DNA from: Pollenia angustigena
Taxonomy: Eukaryota; Arthropoda; Insecta; Diptera; Polleniidae
Length of the DNA stretch: 64,000 nt
Assembly: GCA_930367215.1 (NCBI GenBank)
Contig: OV884056.1
Location: 317,470,709 to 317,534,708 of the forward strand
Reading direction: 5' to 3'
The translations under genes were made by a program, and so were the position numbers. The notes under the pieces are model-generated. The model was not told the origin of the DNA. It made no database searches and was given only the letters and a program-made list of their open reading frames with translations. Shown in pieces: positions 44,151-55,722 of the stretch. The number at the start of each line of letters is the position of its first letter. Position 1 is the first letter of the stretch.

Positions 44151-44879
44151 CAAATATCTTGTTGTATTAGAAAATCGATATTAATAAATAAATAAATAAA
44201 ATTATTTGTAAAGCGGACAACCCAATAAAAAATGTTGCTGGAATTCCTTTGTATTTGGCATAACTATAGTTCTAGTAGATATGAATAAGTGTGCGAAATA
44301 TTTTTTTGTTTATGATTTTTATTTGTCGGGTAATAGGGATATAAAGTGTTGTTCAAACAAATGTTTTTTAAATTTTTTTCGAAATAAAACATACAAAAAA
44401 AAAAAAAAACCAATCTTTATGTGATTTTTATGGAAAATCAATTCATCTTTAAGTAAAAAAAACCAATTAAAAAAAAATTTGTTTTCATCTGCAATATCAG
44501 AAATAACCGGAAATGGGACATCAATAATTTCTTGCAGGTGAATACCGCCGAATGGAAAGAGTTAACACCTGAAATCAGTTCACACATAACCCAAAGAAGC
44601 TGAACGCATACAATATTTTTAGAAATTTTGAATATAATTTGCTTTCAAGAAGGGAAGAAATAAAGATTATTATGTTAAGAATCGGACACACGTCCTTTAA
44701 ACACTCACACATAATTGTTTTCTTAAATAAAGAAACATTTCTGGCTTGGACGAGATCCCACATTTTGTGGGATGTAGTATTGATAACCTAATTGTTTGTA
44801 TCTAATTTGGAAACTTTGGCTCTTGGCGTTCTCCGATTTACAGAAAAAATAAATAAAAACACAACAACAAGGGATTTTT
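44151..44879. other. Unassigned AT-rich DNA
   Basis: A/T runs and short frames only. Confidence 0.4.
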
Positions 44880-45196
44880 TGGGAAAAATTAGAGGCAGTC
44901 GTGGTTTTTAACTTATATCTCAGCCATTTGTGGACCGATCTTGCTGAATTTCAAAAGCAAACAATTCCGGACCATATGTGACATAAATGTATAATAACCT
45001 GACCCCCATCATATATGGGGTCTTCGGAAAACCAATTTCAACGGACAGACGGATATCGCTAAATTAACTTCTCTCCTTATAAGGACCCAGAATATATATA
45101 CTTTATAGGGTCTTAGATCAATATTGCAGCAATTACAAACGGAATGACAAACTTATATATACCCTGTTCAACCTGTGGTGAAGGGTATAAAAACAG
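44880..45196 (+). repeat. Family 4 interspersed repeat, copy 2
   Basis: TTAGAGGCAGTCGTGGTTTT start, GACAGACGGATATCGC tract, GACCCAGAATATATATACTT and a right end ATATACCCTGTTCAACCTGT...GGTGAAGGGTATAAAAA. The right end resembles that of family 1, so families 1 and 4 may be related. Confidence 0.6.
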
Positions 45197-45602
45197 TGAT
45201 GTTTAGGTATTCTGAACTTTAAATTCCAATTTTTTTTTCGTAAATTTTAAAAAAATTAATCAAGTTAATATTTTGTTTTCATGGTTGTCTAAATAACTGA
45301 AATGTTTTATTATATAAGATATTTATGATTTACGGTACAGTAAAGCTTTAACGAATAGAGAATAAAAAAAAAATGTTCAAATTGTATGAAATAGCTTGAC
45401 TTAAATATTATTTAATTGTGTTGTGGTAAACTTAAAAGCTAATTTTTACAAAAATTTTACGGTTATACAAAAATTCTTCCAGAAAAAGGAGTTTTATTTG
45501 CATTTAATAAAAAAGTGATAACAAAATTAATAAAAGTTTCAATAAAACAAAAAAGTGATGTTCTCCAAAAAACTCGATGAAGTTATATTTGTACGCTGTA
45601 GC
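45197..45602. other. Unassigned AT-rich DNA
   Basis: No signal seen. Confidence 0.4.
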
Positions 45603-45899
45603 TGCAAAAAGGCATAACTAACAAAAATATAATTTTACAGGATAAGCAAAAAACTTTGTAAAATGAAAACTAGAAACATGTCAGAGAAACATTCGTTGAT
45701 AGGTCGTCCATGTAAAAAACAAATGTGTAATTACGTCGTTTTGTATTTATCAAATAAACTTACTTGTCGTTACGTCCCTTTTTTTTAATAAAAGCGAATT
45801 TTTTGATCGCAGAAGTGTCAAGACATGTAGTAAAATGACATTCATAATAATCAATCAAAAACTACATTTTGAATTTTTTGTTAGTTACGCCTTTTTGCA
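45603..45899. mobile_element. MITE with TGCAAAAAGGCRTAACT ends
   Basis: TGCAAAAAGGCATAACTAAC at the left; the complement TTAGTTACGCCTTTTTGCA ends at 45899. 297 bp, no frame. The ends resemble those of the MITE at 23532-23773. Confidence 0.75.
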
Positions 45900-46183
45900 T
45901 TTTAGCTAACTAAATGTTAGTTAAGCATGGTTTCATTGTCTTATATCAAAACAATAATATATATAATTTGTAACATTATATGACATTGCGTTACGTAAAC
46001 TCATGTGACGAATTATCGTGTTACGTAAAACAATACAAAAACAGCCACGGCTTAATTTTTATAACATTGCCGATGTATCAGAACTACTCACAATTTTTGA
46101 CAAAAATTCAAAGACAAAAAAAAGTTATTGATTTTAGCCAATAAAAACAAATATATTTATGTAAAATAATTAAGCATTTGTAC

Positions 46184-47919
46184 CAGTGTTGCCAGTGGAG
46201 TTTTCGAAAAACCTCCTACACATGGTAAAAAAAATCCTATTTTTTCCTACACGTTGAAAAAATTTCCCCTACAAAAGTAACTGCCCATTATTGTCATCAC
46301 AATATGGGTAATTCCAAAGTGTTGAACGTGACAGTAGTACGCATCAAAAATGCAATAACATTTTAAACAAAAAATATTTTTACTTTCTCTTATCCCTTAA
46401 ATTATATCACTAAAAAAGCACTGTTATCTATGCTAAAGTTTATGGAGGGCGCGGTTCTAGGTCAAAGATAATGGCAAGAGAAGTAGCGGTTCGAACGTGA
46501 AAAAAACAGAAGTAGTTTTTGTGGCCATAATTCAGCGTAACCTGGCATAATTTTTTAGTCAAACTACTTTCAGAATTTTACGTAGTAACGTAACATTAAA
46601 ATGTCTTAATTTGATTTTAGAATCTTCTGTATTTTCTTTTTTTTTAAGCCAAAATCTGGGTCGATACGTGACATTTCGAACGTGAAATTTTTTCCGTAAT
46701 AATTTAACTGAATAATGATCAAAATAAAATACAAATTTAACGTTAATCCGAATAACATATTTCTCTATGAACTCTTCTTTAGATTACAGACCATGTAAGA
46801 AAATTTTTTTGGAATAACTTTTATCAAATATCACCTCTTTTAATAAACATAAATATTAAAGAAAACATACAATAAAACATTCTCACAAAACAAGAAATTA
46901 CGTTTGCACAACTTTGCAGTCTGAACAAATTTATGAGTAAATTTATAAAATTAGTAAAATCTAAATATTTCTCTACAACAATATCGTAAAATAATCAGCT
47001 TTTAATAACTTTTAAATTTTCGGTCACGGTGGACCCTTTGACGGAAATGCCCATATGTAGATGAAAAACATTAGTTTTAAAAAATAAATTTTATTCGAAT
47101 AGTATGTGTTATATTAAAGCTTTGACAAAAAATGAAACAAAACAAAAAAAAATAATGCATATGTATGTATGTACTTTTAAGAAATTCAATTAAATCTTTC
47201 ATTATTGAATAATATCCCAATGGTATAGAAAGAATCATTGCCATTAGTGACTAGCTAACCCTAAGTAATGCAGGAAACATATTTTTTTAAGATACATTTT
47301 GTAGTTGTCTCTAAGGCATTGATTCCCATTTCTGCAAACAATTGTTTAGAAACCCCACCACACTTTGTTTTTTAGATATCTTAGAAAAAAAAACATATAC
47401 GTACATAGTAGTGGCGCCAAGCAACTCTGGAAATATATATATTTTTTAAAGATTTAAGGGGATAAAAATATTTCCAAGAAAATATTACTAAAAATACGTT
47501 TTTTCTGCATTTATTTCATAAATAATGCAAAAAAGACGAAAAATCCCTACATATTAATTATAAAAAATGTCCAATTTTCCCTACGCTTCTATTTTAGCAG
47601 GGTTGGCTTTTTCTTCCGCTTTATGATTTTTCATTGGACAAAAATAAACTGTCGCCTTTACTTCTGATTCATTAAATGAAAACAGTCACAATGAAGGCAA
47701 AAGCAAAAAACGAAAAGTTGTCACAACAAAGAACATCGGCAGTCGACATGTTCGGAAGTGTTTGGTTTGACCGACTTAAACTTTTAATAAATCCCGAAGT
47801 TAACGAAGATGGGATGTTATGTTTGTGTTTTTCTATCTCAACTGCAGCTGTTTAAACACTGTATTTTACTTTCAAAAGTACCTACAAGTAGGGATTTTCC
47901 CCTACTTCCGGCAACACTG
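46184..47919. mobile_element. hAT-type element, TSD ATTTGTAC
   Basis: CAGTGTTGCC and GGCAACACTG ends. The exact 8-bp duplication ATTTGTAC is at 46176-46183 and 47920-47927. Inner ends carry CCTAC..TTTCCCCTAC motifs in opposite orientation. The 1736-bp interior has no long frame. It shares termini with 61316-62461. Confidence 0.9.
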
Positions 47920-47927
47920 ATTTGTAC

Positions 47928-48429
47928 TTAAATATCGCAGTGTTGTAATACAATCATGAATGAAATAAGCCTTTGTCTTACTTTTTTTTGGGTTTTAATT
48001 ACGTTTTGCAATTTTCAAATAATATTTGAATATGCAAATAATCGCTGGAAAACTTTTAGTGTGTCGACATTAAAAAAAAAATTGCCGAAAAAAGTTGACC
48101 AAAAACTTTTTGGAATCTTAAAAAATTAATTTTCTTAGCCAGATTTGTCTATAAGCCATGAACTTCAAACGTATTTAAAGCTACGTGTTTTATGAAATTA
48201 ACTCAATTTTGTAAGGGCATGGAGGAGTATTTAAGATTCGGTAAGTCCAATTGATCATGTGACTGATTGCTTTTTAGGCATGACCAAAAGGCAAGGCGAA
48301 AAAGCGGCAAATTTATTTATGCCGATATAATGTCAGTTACAAAAATTACTTCCTATTCTTTTCTGTACCCAAAAGAAAAACCTTCAGGACAACAGTAACA
48401 GCAGTTAATGAAGATGATTAAGATCCAAG
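47928..48429. other. Unassigned DNA
   Basis: A GTAAGT...TTTTTAG pair at 48241-48277 is too close (37 bp) to be a fly intron. No gene recognised. Confidence 0.35.
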
Positions 48430-50160
48430 TTTTAATTCTACTGGTGATCTAAATATTTAACTAATGGGTCAAATCTCACTAAATGATTTTTGTCGTGATC
48501 TTATCTGGTCAAGACAGAATTCAGACTTAGCATAAAGAATAAAGTATTTTAGAGAGGTGCACTCAGGTAGTCAGTAGTGGGATGGATCTACACATCTGTG
48601 ACGAGACCCATTATTACGTATGAATGCTGTGTTTGGTAAAGAGGCTGGCGAAGGAACTTTCTGTCTAAGGCTTAGAGGTGTGCTTGGGACGGCATGACAT
48701 GATAACTACTTCTAAAACAGTTTTGGATGTAATTCTACATCTTCTGCCTATTGAGCAGGATGTAAAGGGTGTTTTTTTTAAAGTGACACAAGTTTAAATC
48801 ATAATGAAATAAGGAAATATTATTTTAATATCAATGAAATGGGCTTTATTGGAAAGAAAATTTTATGAAATTAATGTTTAAATATGATTTTCCGCATTCT
48901 GGCCATCATCGTCTTTGAAGACATATGGGCCAATGACTCTGCCAGCCCATAAAGCGCTACTAACAGTAATTTTATGTGGATGTAACAGTGTTCCGACAAT
49001 AGCTTGTGGCTTCTACTCACTCCAAATGCGATAATTCTGCATATTTACGTACCCATTCAACGAGAAATGGGCTTCATCGAAAAATAAACTTTTGAACAAA
49101 AATTCAAAATCAATATCAATTTATGCTTCAGTCCATTCGCAGAATTATTTTGATTAAAAATTTCAACAATTTGCACGCGTTGTTTAGCGTAAGTCGATTC
49201 ATAATGAAATTTCAAAGCAAACTAAACAAAAAGCAACAATCAGCTGTTAAATGTTGGACACATTTTAAAAAAACACCCTTTAATAGGAAGGGCAGCCAGA
49301 AAGAAGTCTTCCAGAAAGGGTCTATTGAGAAATTTCACGTTTGGTCGCTTAGGCCCAGAACAGAAGGTACAACGCAACTGGAACGAAACCCTTTAGAAAT
49401 CATTGTTTTGAAAGTAGTTTGAATCGTTTTAAACACCTAAATTGTACTAAAATTTAATGAAATTGTCACAATTTTTTCGATTTTCCTTGAGAACAGATGA
49501 AACGCAAACACAAGTTTTCTGCACGCCGGTTTTAATGCACCTGATTTCCAATGCATTTCAAACCGGTATCAAAATGGTCGCATCATGTGTAATCCCTCAA
49601 AGGAGTCCATGGCATAAACTCAAATGAAACTCGAAAATAACTAGAAGTTGCAGTTTCGTTGCAGTTGCGTTTCTCCGTCTGTTCTTGACCTTACGGATCT
49701 TGGATATCTCATCCACTGGAGATTATTGTCTGAAAACGCCCAGATTCACAACTAACGTGCGAACTAGGGTGGAATTTACCGTCAAGGCAGAGCTGCTTAG
49801 TTCAGCGCAGATTGTACGAGAAAGATGGGGTCTAGGGTATAGGGGTCTATTAATAAGTCATAAGACGATAACAGTGGATTTATTGGCGAAGGTTCTAAGA
49901 ATTTTGAAGGCCTTGGCCCTAAGGGCCTTGATGGGCTGTTTTGTGAATTTCAAGTATGATTTTAAAAGAGCTCTAGGGAAATCATAGGAAAGCATGTAGT
50001 GAGAATATCACCGGTAATTAAATGGCCGATGAGTTGGCGAGGCTCAGCTCAGAAATAGAGGATACTGACTGTGGAGAGACAATGAGACCAATAGGCTTTT
50101 TTTTGGGTTGATTCAAGAATGGTTTCTTAATCTCGCATATCACAATGTTGTCAGCGGGGA
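48430..50160 (+). pseudogene. Non-LTR retrotransposon RT end and RNase H, broken
   Basis: 48585-48645 reads GWIYTSVTRPIITYECCVW, the conserved WxYTSVxRPIxxYG.xVW segment after the reverse transcriptase. About 48716-48760 reads VLDVILHLLPIEQDV (family: ALE.LLNLLPL). After the inserted mariner element, about 50005-50090 reads NITGN, stop, MADELARLSSEIEDTD, matching the RNase H C-terminal GNExADELAR block. These three landmarks occur in the order seen in jockey/R1/I-like elements with RNase H. Frameshifts and stops are numerous, and the middle part of RNase H is hard to read. It belongs to a different element from the minus-strand RT at 7504-9231. Confidence 0.6.
48765..49280 (-). mobile_element. 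Mariner-like element, TA duplication
   Basis: AAGGGTGTTTTTTTTAAAGTG at the left and CACATTTTAAAAAAACACCC TT at the right, with TA at 48763-48764 and 49281-49282. Minus-strand translation of about 49085-48885 gives FDEAHFSLNGYVNMQNYRIW, stop after SE, then KPQAIVGTLLHPHKITVSSA and LWAGRVIGPYVF, matching the middle of mariner-type transposases (FSDEAHFxLNGYVNxQNxRxW). The Asp of this block is a catalytic position and is kept. The remainder of the transposase is missing. Inserted in the LINE remnant. Confidence 0.85.
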
Positions 50161-50591
50161 CATAACTTTGTGTGTATTTTTTCAAGAAACGTTTGCTCAA
50201 TAGTTACTTAATGCTGTACTTGTACATTAACCAAAGCATAGCGCATCACACATCGCTACAAAATATTATTTTCCAAGGAGTGTTATTTTCCAAAAGGTTG
50301 GTTTTTTCTGATAAAATAAACCCATATGAGAATTCACTAGCACTAAGTAAAACACAAACTATTAAAAAAGATATGAATTTTGGTACGCTTTTCTTAAAAG
50401 ACCCGAACGAAAACAACAAAAGTTAAGAATGAAGTTTGATAATTTGCAAAAAATACAATTACTAGGGGAATAAGAAATCTTTCTTTATTATTATTGGACT
50501 TGGCACTTTTACCTACCAATGCAAAACAAAAAAATAAAACATAAATAGCCGTTATTTTCCAATTGTTTTCGTGAACTTAATGCACCGATAA

Positions 50592-51002
50592 GTACGGTCA
50601 TTATTAATCCTTATTTTAAATATCTGCCTGCGAACACTTCATTTCACAAGTACATTTGAAATAGTTTTCAAAATACATAACCAAGAAGATGTTGAATTAG
50701 AAGGAGAAGCCAAAAGTACACTCAGCCAAAGTCATTTATTCTTGAACTCAACTGAAACGTGTGAAAATATTGCCAAAGATCTTGTGGTCATCAAACCAAT
50801 AATTCAAATTCAATCTGCAAACTTAAATGGAAGAAAAGTTGTTCAAACTGGCAAACCAACAGAACAGAAAAGTGAAAGGATTGGACTGCATAAAAACAAT
50901 AATCATTCATTAGAGCTCAGAAGAACAATTTACCAAAAAAAAAAAAAAATAGATGGATTTTTTAAACATTCCGTTTCGGTTTTATTTCTTCTTGCATTTT
51001 AA
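50592..51002 (+). other. Open frame of unknown nature
   Basis: An uninterrupted frame of about 137 codons (first ATG at 50742, 86 codons). It includes KIHNQEDVELEGEAKS and ENIAKDLVVIKPIIQIQSAN, then an A-run at 50936-50950. Codon and residue use look more protein-like than other frames nearby, but no domain, splice signal or element end was recognised. It could be a remnant of a transposon or a retrocopy. Confidence 0.25.
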
Positions 51003-51559
51003 ATCGATTTTCGAAAATCACGTGCTTGTAAACTTTTAAGTAAATGACGTTACAAAAAAATTGTATAAGAAAATGTATAACAAATTGGGCAAATTCAATC
51101 ACAGCCAATAACTAATTTATCAAATGTAAGAAACTAAATCGCACACACTCACTAAAGCACATGCATTAATATACGTGCTCTAACACATATGGGCATTTCC
51201 ATTTTGACGTGTAGTGATATTTGTACCACAAACTTTAAAAAAATTAAATGAAGAAGTCAAATTTGTAAAAAGGGTTCTAAAATATACAAAGAAATGAAGT
51301 AGCACTATATTCAGAAAAAAAAATTACAGCAATCGACGCTAAGGATTTGCAAATATAAGCAAAAATATTCGCTGGCGTGACATTAAAAAAACGGAAGTGT
51401 ATTTTGACTTGCATTACAAAACTGAATAAGACTGCGAATTGAGCAAGACGTTTTGTATAAAACCTTTTCTAGTAAGCTTTTGACTTATATAGATTTTTTT
51501 TCAAGCTATTAAATTTAAAAATCTTTGCTTGTTTAAAGGTACATATTGGCATTTTCAGC
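51003..51559. other. Unassigned AT-rich DNA
   Basis: ATATGGGCATTTCC at about 51187 resembles GGAAATGCCCATAT within the hAT element at about 47041; the basis is unclear. Confidence 0.35.
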
Positions 51560-51766
51560 GAAAAGTCTACTCTTTTTAATATAACGCCAGAATGCAAAAA
51601 GCTTGTATTTTAGAACTATGTTTTTCAAATATTATCCCTTTTGTAACAAAATGTAGACCTAGTTGCGCTTTACACCAAAATATAAAAAAGTAAACTAAAT
51701 ATATAAAATTGTTTGAGAAACAATTAAAATTTCTTCTGGCGTTACGTGACAAAAAGTAGACTTTTC
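51560..51766. mobile_element. MITE with about 33-bp ends
   Basis: GAAAAGTCTACT...AACGCCAGAA at the left pairs with TTCTGGCGTTACG...AGTAGACTTTTC at the right, with a few mismatches. No target duplication found. Confidence 0.65.
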
Positions 51767-51899
51767 TACTTACATACGTACCAAAATCTAACGACACATT
51801 GCAAGAGTGGAGATTATACAAATTCTCTTTCCTTTGCTTTGTTTTGTTTTTACCTTGAAGTTCTAATATTAGTACCGATATTATTTCAGTAATTGGATA

Positions 51900-52240
51900 T
51901 TTTTATATCCACAGGATGCAGTTTTTAAAAAATAGGACCACGAGGGGAGATAGGGCCAATTTCTTCCTCTCAAACCAATATTAATGAAATTCAAAACATA
52001 GAGAGATCCATATCTATATGGACACATAAGCTATACAGTTTTTCAAAGATGGGACCACAAGGGGAGGAAGGGGGCAATTTCTGCATCTCACAAACTTTTT
52101 AACCGATTTTAATGACTTATAAACATAGACAAATCCATATTTATATGGACATATAAGCATGATGTGTTTTTTAATACTATGGTGTAGGGTATCATATGGT
52201 CGGGCTTGGCCGACTATACTTTCTTACTGGTTTTATATAA
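51900..52240 (+). mobile_element. Family 2 right-half copy
   Basis: Two GGGACCACRAGGGG units, ATATTTATATGGACATATAA, GGTGTAGGGTATCATATGGT and GGCCGACTATACTTTCTTAC. About 95% similar to 31600-31911. Confidence 0.7.
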
Positions 52241-53135
52241 TGTATTGAATTAATTTATATTTACGCACCAACTTTCATGGGACAAGTATATATTATTTGT
52301 GCTGTTAGTTCTTGCAATGCTCCAGGTCACACCTCTATCGTATGTCGAGCTACGCAACTTGCAAACTTTACAATAAAAATGCCCCCAAATGAGTTTTTGG
52401 CATTACACTGTTATAAAACAGGCTTCCTTAATTACACCTGTAAAATTTGAGACCATATTTTAAAGTCATTCGATGGAAGGACTTCAAGTTCCAATTAGTT
52501 CTATTCTAAAAGAGCACCCAATTGTTCATTTAAAGGATGGTTTAAGTTCACAGTACCAATTTGTTGTCCCAAGTCAACTTGTTAGTTCACTATTAATCTC
52601 AAGAGCTATAGGAGAGTTTGTATGGATATTTTGCACATACACTCATACTCCCACGGACACACACACAGATGAACAATTTAATATCGATTTCTTACGTATT
52701 TCAAATCATCATTGGTCAATTGCCAAACCTTTGCAACAACTGCAAAACGAGTTCATTTTTCTCTTAAATCTTTCAAATCAACATTCAGCCACACGTCCTT
52801 ACAGACACTTATAAATTGGCAAAATAAAACAGTATTTCAATTTAAGTTCTTTTTACCGCAACAGAAATTTATTTGGTCAAGAATGTCGATTGTTGAGTGT
52901 GTAAGTTAAAGTTCATTTCAATGTTGTGATATCGTCAGCTTATTATTGGTATGGCGCATATGCAAAAAAGTCGTAGTGGAGAAAAACGGCAATGAAAGAT
53001 TACATGAAGTTTTCTGAGAATATACCCGATAGAATTTTTTTTTTTGTATTTTCACCACTACTTCTGGCATATGTTTTGAAGAAAAATGTAAAGTTTTGTA
53101 AACGCTCATTAATGAATTTAGAAGTTCATTCGTAT
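52241..53135. other. Unassigned DNA
   Basis: A 113-codon plus-strand frame at 52473-52814 (MEGLQVPISSILKEHPIVHL start) has no recognised domain and no splice or promoter support. A TTT CAC-rich tail contains an ACACAC run. Confidence 0.3.
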
Positions 53136-53773
53136 GGGTTATTCACAAGGTGTGCTATCATGTTGTATTGTCATAATGTTCTAACATTTTACAATGTTTT
53201 AAAAATATTGTAGTTGCTTTTTAAACAAAAAGTGTCTTAAAATAATAGAACTTTGTTTGACATGTTTATTGTGCTGTCGTAGTGAATCAAAAGAGACATG
53301 CGCTGAGCGGCTGAGTCGAGCGGCTTTGATTTTGTAGCCGTCACCGTTGATGGTATAGTTTTATCCGAATTTAACCTGCAGCAAGCAATTTTTGCAACAA
53401 AACAATTGCGGCGTCAAATTAGATCGGCTTAGGACTCTGATGTTTGGTAAACAAACAAAATACAATTTATTTCTGATTTGCGCCTGAAAAATGGAAAATA
53501 GCCAGGAAAGATCCAATTTAATTTATTAATTCATGGATTAGAATTAAAAATATTTTGATTAATGTTATTAAGTCTTAATTGAACTTTCTTTTTATAATTA
53601 CATACCTTAAATTGTTTCTGCTTGAGGTCTTTTTATATTTACAAAAAATACTAATAATAACTTTTTTATATTTGTTTTAAATCAGCTGAAAGAAATTCAA
53701 AATAGCACACTAAATTATGAGGGGTTGTTCACAATTGTCGTATTTTTTCATGTTATCATATGACTTTATGATT
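53136..53773 (+). mobile_element. Family 5 TIR element, copy B
   Basis: Same left end (GGGTTATTCACAAGGTGTGC) and body as 43595-44150, with ATGGAAAATAGCCAG at 53491. The donor position here is GGAAAG, not GTAAGA. The right end is truncated before the CACCTTGTGAGTCCCC terminus. Confidence 0.6.
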
Positions 53774-54576
53774 TTGTTGAACGTTAAAATTATTGTTTCA
53801 AAATTGATTTTTAAAATGTAGCTTTTTGTGCTGCATACGTATGCTTAGTGCTGTGCATTGAGCTGTTGACATTTTATTTTGCTTTGGCTTTAGCTACTTT
53901 TTGTTTCTGCAATGAAGCGATGCAAGAGTGAAATTTATTTTGCTCGTTTTTGTATGAGGAATTCGCTGTATTCGCCAAACAGTGGCGTGTAGGGCAAAAC
54001 AATTCTTACCAATCTTTAAAATAGTTGATATGCAGCCAAATTATACTTAGTATCTCAGAAACCATAAAAGATTTCGTAAAACAGGTTTTGAATTTAATAC
54101 GGAGGTACTCAAAATATATGTATAACCCCATAACTTAATAATTTTTTGTTTAAATGGTCATTAGGTCAAACCAGTAATGGGCTGCCGCTACGCTATTATA
54201 ATTTTTTTAAAATTATTTCGGGCTCGAATTCATGGTATTCTGTAAGTTCCATCTACGAGCACTTTTTCTAGTCGTTCAATGTTGAATTCTTTAAGGAAAA
54301 TTAGTGAATTAAACAATGTCCATCTGTCTGTCGGTTGTAATCAAGTATGCGAAGTCCCTACACATTGATCGGTAGGTCAAATCGTTTTATAAATGGCTCA
54401 GAAATGAGCGAAAATTAACAGGACATCAAAATGAGATTTGATACAAATAAACATTTTTAATTATTCTTTCGAATGGCTGACATTTTGGCATTTAAATCTT
54501 TTAATAAAAAAAAGTTGTTGAATTTTAAGGTTAAGAAAAAATAAATGCAACATTTAAAAATATATAAAGTGGGCTT
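53774..54576. other. Unassigned DNA
   Basis: A GTCCATCTGTCTGTCGGTTG tract at about 54315 hints at an old family 1/4-type repeat. Confidence 0.35.
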
Positions 54577-54817
54577 AAGCTACGATCACACTTGGAAAAT
54601 ATTTGACGAAAAACGTGACCGACAGGCAAACTAGAATATAATTTTCCAATATTTATTTTTATTATAATACCACATTTTACCAAAAACAGTTTTTGCTATG
54701 TCTAGCAGTATCATTAGTTTTATTTTGTGATATAAAGACTATGCTAAATCTCACTACCTAATAAAAGCAGTGTTTATGATTATTTGGTAGAATATTTAAT
54801 AAGTGTGACTGTAGCTT
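54577..54817. mobile_element. MITE with AAGCTAC..TCACACTT ends
   Basis: AAGCTACGATCACACTTGGA... at the left and ...AAGTGTGACTGTAGCTT at the right are complementary with a few mismatches. 241 bp. Confidence 0.6.
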
Positions 54818-55658
54818 TGTTATTAGCAGTATTTTTCATTCTGTGTTAATAATATTAAGTTATTGTTAAAAAATTGTGGTAAAAATGCTAAAATAAATCA
54901 AATTCATTTACAAAAAGCTTTTTAATTGTATTTGTACACAACAAATAATAATAACAACAACAACGGGGTTATTTTTTTTTTAATATTTACAAAAGACAGT
55001 AAAAAAATTTTCATTAAAAATAAAATACATTTATGAATATACACAGGATTTCGAACACTTGTTCTCACATTTACACATGATTGTAGGCTTATCCTGAAAA
55101 ACATGTGCGCAGTATTAAAAGGGGGAAAATAGTATAACTTTTAAAACAAACAGAACCAATTTGGAATTTGGCACAGGAAGCAAAAGGAATTCAACATTTA
55201 ATAAACCAATAAGTTCCAAAAAAACTTCTATGTTCTTTATCTTGGGTGGAAAAACATCAACTACAGGCGGTGAAAAAGGTTTTTTTTTTCAAAAAATCAG
55301 TTAAATGACAAATATACATTAAAGATTAATCAACTTAGTGGGAATTACGAATAACAAAAGTGCCAAGAAGGAATCTATCTTTGTACACAGAAAAGTTGTT
55401 GCTTTTTTGTGGTTTGTGATTAGTGAAAAACTACTTTTGCTTAAAAGAAACATTCAAATTTAAAGATAAGCAAAAGAAACAACAATAACAAGAATTAAAA
55501 AGTAAAACTATGATTTAATAATTTCAACGACATCAACAAGAAGAATCCGTTTAAAGTGAATAATCCTTGAATCTTGGAAAATAACGAGTGCATCCAAACA
55601 AGACAATACATTAAAACAGAAAGTAGTGCAATTGTATGGAGAAGCGAAGTTTACATAC
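54818..55658. other. AT-rich non-coding DNA
   Basis: Includes the lone GTACACAGAAAAGTTG end at 55383. No gene signal. Confidence 0.4.
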
Positions 55659-55722
55659 CTTTCGGAGCAAAGAAGAGAATATATTCACAAGAGTAACAGC
55701 AACAACACCAACCCAGACACAT
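55659..55722 (-). other. Candidate alternative first coding exon
   Basis: Minus strand: CACAACAATGT start context at 55722, then 21 codons beginning MCLGWCCCCYSCEYIL and donor CCGAAAG|GTATGT (exon end 55659, phase 1). The Cys-cluster resembles membrane-anchored N-termini, but no downstream exon with matching phase was found in the window. It could be chance. Confidence 0.25.

Noticed and set aside
48241..48277. GTAAGT...TTTTTAG pair
   Set aside because: A 37-bp intron is below the minimum size known for flies, and flanks do not give a continuous frame.
52473..52814. 113-codon plus-strand frame starting MEGLQVP
   Set aside because: No domain, no splice or promoter signal, and length is within chance for one frame in 64 kb.
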